Assembly: GCA_963716585.1 (NCBI GenBank)
Contig: CAVQTN010000002.1
Span: 930,001 to 994,000, forward strand
Source: JAICUY01 sp963716585
GTDB lineage: Bacteria > Chloroflexota > Limnocylindria > QHBO01
DNA: 64,000 nucleotides
Reading direction: 5' to 3'
The notes under the pieces were generated by a model. That model saw nothing but the letters and a program-made list of their open reading frames with translations, was not told the origin of the DNA and did no database searches. The translations under genes and the position numbers were made by a program. Shown piece by piece: positions 59,855 through 64,000 of the stretch; the first letter of the stretch is position 1; the number at the start of each line of letters is the position of its first letter.

Positions 59855-60985
59855 CTAACGCGAGGGCCGGCCGCGCCGCGCGCTCGGGGCCGGCTCGTCA
59901 TGAGGTTCGTCGGCCTGTCCCTGTCCGGACTTGAAGCGCGGCCGCGCATCGCGCCGAGGCGGCAGCCCCATCGCCGCAACGATCGGGTCGTCAGAGGGGT
60001 CGAGCCGCGAACGCATCGCCGCGCGTCCGAGCATTCGCTCGGCGACCCGTTCGGCGCTCGTCGCGGCGGCCGCCGAGCCGAGCTGACCGATTGCCAGCGG
60101 CTCTCCGTCATCCTCGACGCGCCGCCGCCGGGCGCGCAGCATCCAGGCGACGCCGGTGAGTGCAATGCTCCCGACCCCGAACGCGACCAGGACGATGACG
60201 GCCAGCGACGAGCCCATGGCGCCGAACGGTGGCATGGCGCTGGCTGGGGCAGGTGTCCGCGACGCCCGCTCGCCGGCCGACGGGGAGGTCGCCGGTGCCG
60301 CGACGCCGGCACGCTGGGTCGCGGTGGGCCCGGCCGCCGGCGCCGGCGCAGCCGACCCGTTTCCCGCCGGCTCGGCCGGCGGCCGCGGCGTGGCCACGTC
60401 GGGTTTCGGGGAGGCCAGCGGGGCCTTGTGCGCGGTCTGCGCCGGCGCCGGCGCGACCAATGCAACAGCGCTCATCGGGATGGCCGTCGCCGCTGGAGCG
60501 GCCGGCGGCCGCTGCGGAGCTGGTCCTATCACGTCGGTGAGCACGGGCGCCTTCGGCAACACGGTACCTGGGACCGGCGAGGCTGACGGGCGTGGGGTCC
60601 ACGTGGGCGCGCTCGCGCTGACGAGCAGCCTCGGCCCGTCGAGAAAGGGCTTCGAGCCACTCGGCGGGTGCGCCAGGAATCTCGGCGTCCAGCTGCCCAT
60701 CGGCAGGGTGGTCCTGACGCTGTAGCTGCCGCGCATGGCGTTGCCCGACAGACGTTCCATGGCGAGCGTTCGGCCGGCCACGAGCACCGTCACGCTTCCG
60801 GCGGCGTTGCCGGCCGGGCTGGCGTACCTCACGCCGAAGCTGAATAGCGTCGAAACGCTGCCGCTCGTGGCCGAGACGGTCCCTTCGCTGAGCGAGTCTG
60901 GTGACGACCCGAGCACGGACGCCGGCGCTCCGAGGAGCGCCGTCAGGAACCCGATCATCAGGCCGGCCCGCCAGAGGCCCGTCAT
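59855..60985 (-). CDS. Secreted/anchored Pro-Ala-rich protein of unknown function
   Basis: 376 residues. Signal peptide or anchor (MTGLWRAGLMIGFLTALLGAPASVLG), a beta-type domain to about 125 (FSFGVRYASPAGNAAGSVTVLVAGRTLAMERL, GSYSVRTTLPMGSWTPRFLAHPP), a long Pro/Ala/Thr-rich stretch, one membrane helix (LAVIVLVAFGVGSIALTGVAWML) followed by RARRRR, and a cytosolic tail rich in Arg and Asp. Probably one N-terminal external domain on a stalk, with a short inside tail. ATG overlaps the stop of the GGDEF/HD-GYP gene, so they are cotranscribed; it may be linked to it in signalling, but that is inference. Confidence 0.62.
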   Translation of the reverse strand: MTGLWRAGLMIGFLTALLGAPASVLGSSPDSLSEGTVSATSGSVSTLFSFGVRYASPAGNAAGSVTVLVAGRTLAMERLSGNAMRGSYSVRTTLPMGSWTPRFLAHPPSGSKPFLDGPRLLVSASAPTWTPRPSASPVPGTVLPKAPVLTDVIGPAPQRPPAAPAATAIPMSAVALVAPAPAQTAHKAPLASPKPDVATPRPPAEPAGNGSAAPAPAAGPTATQRAGVAAPATSPSAGERASRTPAPASAMPPFGAMGSSLAVIVLVAFGVGSIALTGVAWMLRARRRRVEDDGEPLAIGQLGSAAAATSAERVAERMLGRAAMRSRLDPSDDPIVAAMGLPPRRDARPRFKSGQGQADEPHDEPAPSARRGRPSR

Positions 60986-62625
60986 CCGGCCGCCTCCTCC
61001 GGGTACCCGGTGCGCCGGCTGCGTCGGCGCCGCGCCTTCACCGGCTCCTTCTGCGAGCCGCGCCCCTCAAGAATCGCCATGGCCGTCTGCGGGTCGATGC
61101 GCTCGAGCCCGCCGCGGGCGCGCTCGTGAAGCCGATACACCTCGTCGAGCCCGTCGGGTGGCACCTGGTCGGCGTACAGCGCACAGAACACGTTGACCAC
61201 GTCCGGGTCGAACTGGGTGCCGGCGTGGCGCTGCAGCTCGGCGAGCGCATCCGCGTGGGTCTTGGCGTCGCTGTACGGGCGCTGGTGGACCATGGCGTGG
61301 TAGGCGTCCGCGACTGCGACGATACGCGCGCCGAGCGGGATCTCGTTGCCCTTCAGTCCATGGGGGTAGCCGCCGCCGTTGTAGCGCTCGTGGTGATGAA
61401 GCACGACCGGGATCGCCTCGCGCAGGCTGGAAGCCTGCTCCAGGATCACCTGCCCGATACGCGGGTGTTCGCCGACGGCCTGCCACTCGCCGTCGGTCAG
61501 CGCGGTCGGCTTGTCCAGGATCTCCGCCGGGACCGCCAGCTTGCCCAGGTCGTGCAGCAGGCTGGCAATCCTGACGCGCTCGATCTCCTCCTGCGGCAGC
61601 CCCAGCTCCAGCGCCATGCCGGTCGCCAGCGACGCGATCATGTCCGACGGCCGGCCGCGATGGTGCGGCTGCGGCGCCAGGACCGATGCCAAAGCCTGCG
61701 TGGCGGTGTCGTTGGCCCACTGGCCGATGGCGGCCGCGGCCGCTCGGCTCTCTGCGGAGATCGGCGCCTTGCGCACCGGCGCCGCCTCGTCGAGGTCCCG
61801 GAACAGGTACGTACGGTTGCGGCCGAGCGACTTGGCGGCGTACATCGCCGCATCGGCCTGGTCGACCAGGGTGTCGACCTGCAGGCGCGCACCGCGTCCG
61901 CCGGCGATGCCCACGCTGATGGTGACCTGCAGCCGCTGGTCGCCGGCGATGATCATCGGCTCGGCCATGATGCTGGCGCGCAGGTGCTCGGCCAGGATGA
62001 TGCCCTCGTCCGGCGTCGTCTCCGGCATGATCAGCATGAATTCCTCGCCGCCGTAACGGCCGAAGACATCGGTCAGGCGGATGCTGTCGCTGATCATCGC
62101 CGCCATCTGGCGCAGCACGGCATCGCCCGAGTTGTGGCCGTACGTGTCGTTGATCGGCTTGAAGCGGTCGATGTCGATGAAGGCGACCGCCAACGGCTTG
62201 TGATGACGCCCGGCGCGCTCGACCTCGGCGACCAGCACGCTGAGCAGCGTCTCACGATTGATCACGCCGGTGAGCCGGTCGTGGCTGGCCTGCGCCTCGA
62301 CCCGCAGGAAGGCGCCGGCCGCCGCGTTGAAGGCGCGCGCCAAGCGTCGCTCGGCCGGGATGCCGGCCTCCTTCAGGTGGATCGGCGTGTCCGCCTCGAG
62401 CGTGGTCTCGAGCGCACGAGCGATCCTGTTCAGTCGCCAGCCGACATAGCTCCAGGCCAGGAGCGCCATGGTCATCACTCCGGCCACCGCGGCGAGGCCC
62501 ACCAGCGCCAGCAGGGTTCCGCGGTCAGCCTGCTCGAGACCGATCATCTGGGCCGCCACCAGCGCCGCGCACAGCGCCACGGCAAGTGGGGCCATGAAAC
62601 CCAGCGCTCGGGCGAATCGAAGCAT
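60982..62625 (-). CDS. GGDEF + HD-GYP cyclic-di-GMP signalling protein
   Basis: 547 residues from ATG 62625, with GGAGG 5 nt upstream; the frame continues to 62856 but has no support. Two N-terminal helices (about 10-70) anchor it. GGDEF domain (about 115-275) with active site RYGGEEF and an intact RxxD inhibitory site (RLTD, five residues upstream), so it likely makes c-di-GMP with feedback control. HD-GYP domain (about 310-500): LLHDLGK, HHHERYNGGGYPHG, VADAYHAM, a candidate c-di-GMP phosphodiesterase. Basic C-terminus (RRRRSRRTGYP). Having both activities suggests a switchable enzyme. Divergent from purF. Confidence 0.88.
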   Translation of the reverse strand: MLRFARALGFMAPLAVALCAALVAAQMIGLEQADRGTLLALVGLAAVAGVMTMALLAWSYVGWRLNRIARALETTLEADTPIHLKEAGIPAERRLARAFNAAAGAFLRVEAQASHDRLTGVINRETLLSVLVAEVERAGRHHKPLAVAFIDIDRFKPINDTYGHNSGDAVLRQMAAMISDSIRLTDVFGRYGGEEFMLIMPETTPDEGIILAEHLRASIMAEPMIIAGDQRLQVTISVGIAGGRGARLQVDTLVDQADAAMYAAKSLGRNRTYLFRDLDEAAPVRKAPISAESRAAAAAIGQWANDTATQALASVLAPQPHHRGRPSDMIASLATGMALELGLPQEEIERVRIASLLHDLGKLAVPAEILDKPTALTDGEWQAVGEHPRIGQVILEQASSLREAIPVVLHHHERYNGGGYPHGLKGNEIPLGARIVAVADAYHAMVHQRPYSDAKTHADALAELQRHAGTQFDPDVVNVFCALYADQVPPDGLDEVYRLHERARGGLERIDPQTAMAILEGRGSQKEPVKARRRRSRRTGYPEEAAG

Positions 62626-62765
62626 CGAACCTCCGGATTGGGCACGAGGTAGTGCTCGGCGAAGGATGCGCGCGGCGGCCCATGGCGGCCATGGCCCGAT
62701 GGTCCGGCGGCGCATCGCGGCACCGTCGCGCAGGGGCACCGCGGGGCCTCGGTGCGGTGCGATGC

Positions 62766-62782
62766 AGTACCTCGACGGTACT
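62766..62782. promoter_or_regulatory. AGTAC palindrome in the GGDEF/purF divergent region
   Basis: AGTAC-CTCGACG-GTACT, a 17-bp inverted repeat, similar to AGTACCTGAGTACT upstream of the surface protein gene at 3188. Candidate operator for a shared regulator; weak. Confidence 0.25.
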
Positions 62783-62837
62783 CCTGCCGGCCGATTTCGA
62801 TGGCAAGAATCGAGACACGTCGCCCGGGGTGGGCGGC

Positions 62838-62876
62838 TATCATCGACCCGTGCCACGTTCGACCGCAGCGCGCTGA
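62838..62876 (+). promoter_or_regulatory. Leaderless promoter and eight-codon upstream ORF of purF
   Basis: TATCAT (62838-62843) ends 6 nt before GTG 62850, which opens an ORF of eight residues (VPRSTAAR) stopping at TGA 62874-62876, two bases before the purF ATG. The purF ATG has no Shine-Dalgarno of its own, so reinitiation after this leader peptide is a plausible way to control purF. Confidence 0.4.
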
Positions 62877-62878
62877 CG

Positions 62879-64000
62879 ATGTCAGGACCGACGCCTGCGC
62901 AGCCGGTCGCCGAGCTACCCCTCTATCAACCGCACGGTCCGCGCGAAGCGTGCGGCGTGATCGGCATCCACGCCCCGGGGGTGGACGTCACGCGGCTCGC
63001 CTACTTCGGCCTCCACGCGCTGCAGCATCGTGGGCAGGAATCGGCCGGCATCGCGACCAGCAACGGATCGGCCCTCAAGCTGCACAAGCGGCTTGGGCTG
63101 GTCAGCCAGGTGTTCGACGTCGAGGCGCTGGATCGGCTGTCGGACGGCAACGACGCGCGGATCGCCATCGGGCACACCCGCTATAGCACCACCGGCAGCA
63201 ACAGCCTGCCCAATGTGCAGCCGGTCTACGCCGGCAGCGACCTCGGCGAGCTGATGCTCGGCCACAACGGCAACCTGGTGAACGCCACCGGCCTGCGCGA
63301 CGAGCTGACCGAGCAGGGCGTCGACTTCGTCACGGCGTCCGACACCGAGGTGCTGGTCAAGCTCATCGCCCACGCGCCGGGACGGACATGGCAGCAGCGC
63401 GTCGAGCATGCCTTCCACCGGGCCAGCGGCGCGTACACCTTCACCATGCTGACGTCGACGGCGCTGGTGGCGGCGCGCGACCCGATCGGCTTCCGGCCAC
63501 TGGCGCTCGGCCGGTTGCCCGCCGGCGGCTGGGCGGTCGCCAGCGAGAGCGTTGCGCTGGACGCCATGGGCGCGCGGTTCGTGCGCGACGTGGAGGCTGG
63601 CGAGATCCTGGTCATCGACGACGACGGCGTGCATTCGCATCGGCCTCCCATGGGCCAGAACCGCGAGCGGCTGTGCATCTTCGAATACGTCTACCTGGCG
63701 CGGCCGGACAGCGTCATCGGCGGCAAGCTGCTGTACGAGGCCCGGCTGCGCATGGGCCAGCGCCTGGCGCTGGAGCATCCGGCGCAGGCCGATGTGGTCA
63801 TCCCGGTGCCCGACTCGGCGATCCCCGCCGCCATCGGCTACGCCGAAGCCGCCGGCCTGCCCTACGGCGAAGGCCTGATCAAGAGCCGATACATCGGGCG
63901 CACGTTCATCCAGCCGGCACAGAGCAACCGCGACGAGGCGGTGCGCATGAAGTTCAACCCGCTGCCCGAGGTGCTGCGCGACAAGCGAGTGGTGGTCGTC
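62879..64000 (+). CDS. purF: Amidophosphoribosyltransferase (3' truncated by the window)
   Basis: First step of purine synthesis: glutamine and PRPP to phosphoribosylamine. From ATG 62879 an N-terminal propeptide (about 24 residues, to GPREA) precedes the nucleophile Cys in ACGVIGI, indicating the self-processed, B. subtilis-like class. Ntn glutaminase: HALQHRGQESAGIATSNG, GHTRYSTTG, LMLGHNGNLVNA, ASDTEVLVKLI; then the PRTase with ERLCIFEYVYLARPDSVIGG and IPVPDSAIPAAIGYAEAAG. It runs off the window before the PRPP loop. Purine genes purM, purN or purH may follow outside. Confidence 0.95.
   Translation, partial: MSGPTPAQPVAELPLYQPHGPREACGVIGIHAPGVDVTRLAYFGLHALQHRGQESAGIATSNGSALKLHKRLGLVSQVFDVEALDRLSDGNDARIAIGHTRYSTTGSNSLPNVQPVYAGSDLGELMLGHNGNLVNATGLRDELTEQGVDFVTASDTEVLVKLIAHAPGRTWQQRVEHAFHRASGAYTFTMLTSTALVAARDPIGFRPLALGRLPAGGWAVASESVALDAMGARFVRDVEAGEILVIDDDGVHSHRPPMGQNRERLCIFEYVYLARPDSVIGGKLLYEARLRMGQRLALEHPAQADVVIPVPDSAIPAAIGYAEAAGLPYGEGLIKSRYIGRTFIQPAQSNRDEAVRMKFNPLPEVLRDKRVVVV

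Noticed and set aside
62670..62700. GGCCATGG-type palindromes in the GGDEF/purF gap as operators
   Set aside because: Short self-complementary GGCC/CATG words are expected by chance at this base composition.

Overview
This is a very GC-rich bacterial chromosome segment, packed with housekeeping genes. ATGA, GTGA and TGATG overlaps between neighbouring genes are frequent. Many first genes lack a Shine-Dalgarno and instead have a TAnnnT -10 hexamer 4-10 nt before the start codon, which points to leaderless mRNAs. The gene set suggests Chloroflexota, perhaps the Limnocylindria/Ellin6529 lineage, or a related terrestrial Gram-positive-type lineage: a GuaB3-type IMP dehydrogenase, small PurL with PurS and PurQ, UPF0182, F420-type LLM oxidoreductases, an FMN-riboswitch-controlled RibXYZ-like ABC transporter, CWB2 repeats and a Gram-positive-type LexA. 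The lineage is an inference; no rRNA or tRNA gene was found.

Layout. 0-3 kb: 3' end of a kbl-like gene, then two tandem SpaA-like surface protein genes, one broken. 3-10 kb: metallo-hydrolase, membrane-anchored zinc peptidase, argS, ftcD, an SIS-domain protein and an FMN alpha-hydroxy-acid dehydrogenase. 10-17 kb: hutU, an ornithine-cyclodeaminase-family enzyme, a ZIP transporter, an acetyltransferase and hutH; with ftcD (7 kb) and fchA-folD (26 kb) these form a dispersed histidine-to-one-carbon route. 17-25 kb: PAP2 and DedA membrane proteins, the FMN riboswitch and its heavily frameshifted ABC transporter, and a MoxR/DUF58/DUF4129 operon. 26-30 kb: SOS region, lexA - AlkZ-like glycosylase - dinB plus a small DUF6504-like gene, with three GAAC-N4-GTTC boxes in two near-identical promoters. 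30-36 kb: DUF1232 protein, rplI, dnaB, zinc-ribbon protein, CWB2-VanY peptidase, purA. 37-48 kb: guaB3 with a leader hairpin, a small accessory stretch with palindrome arrays, guaA and UPF0182. 48-64 kb: purine genes purD, purE, purB, purC, purS, purQ, purL and purF, interleaved with MgtC and two zinc-ribbon membrane proteins, plus a GGDEF/HD-GYP protein.

Structures beyond genes: a family of four intergenic elements of 133-153 bp with about 36-bp imperfect terminal inverted repeats (10.4, 18.4, 31.5 and 44.8 kb); a four-unit palindrome array at 39.3-39.5 kb; probable CTG starts for hutH and purL; and a FolD that has lost two of its three cyclohydrolase residues and is translationally coupled to the cyclodeaminase FchA.

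Caution: single-base frame changes occur in purA, purD, an AAA ATPase, the RibXYZ-like operon and the first SpaA gene. Because purA and purD are biosynthetic genes with otherwise intact sequence, some or all of these are probably consensus sequence errors.
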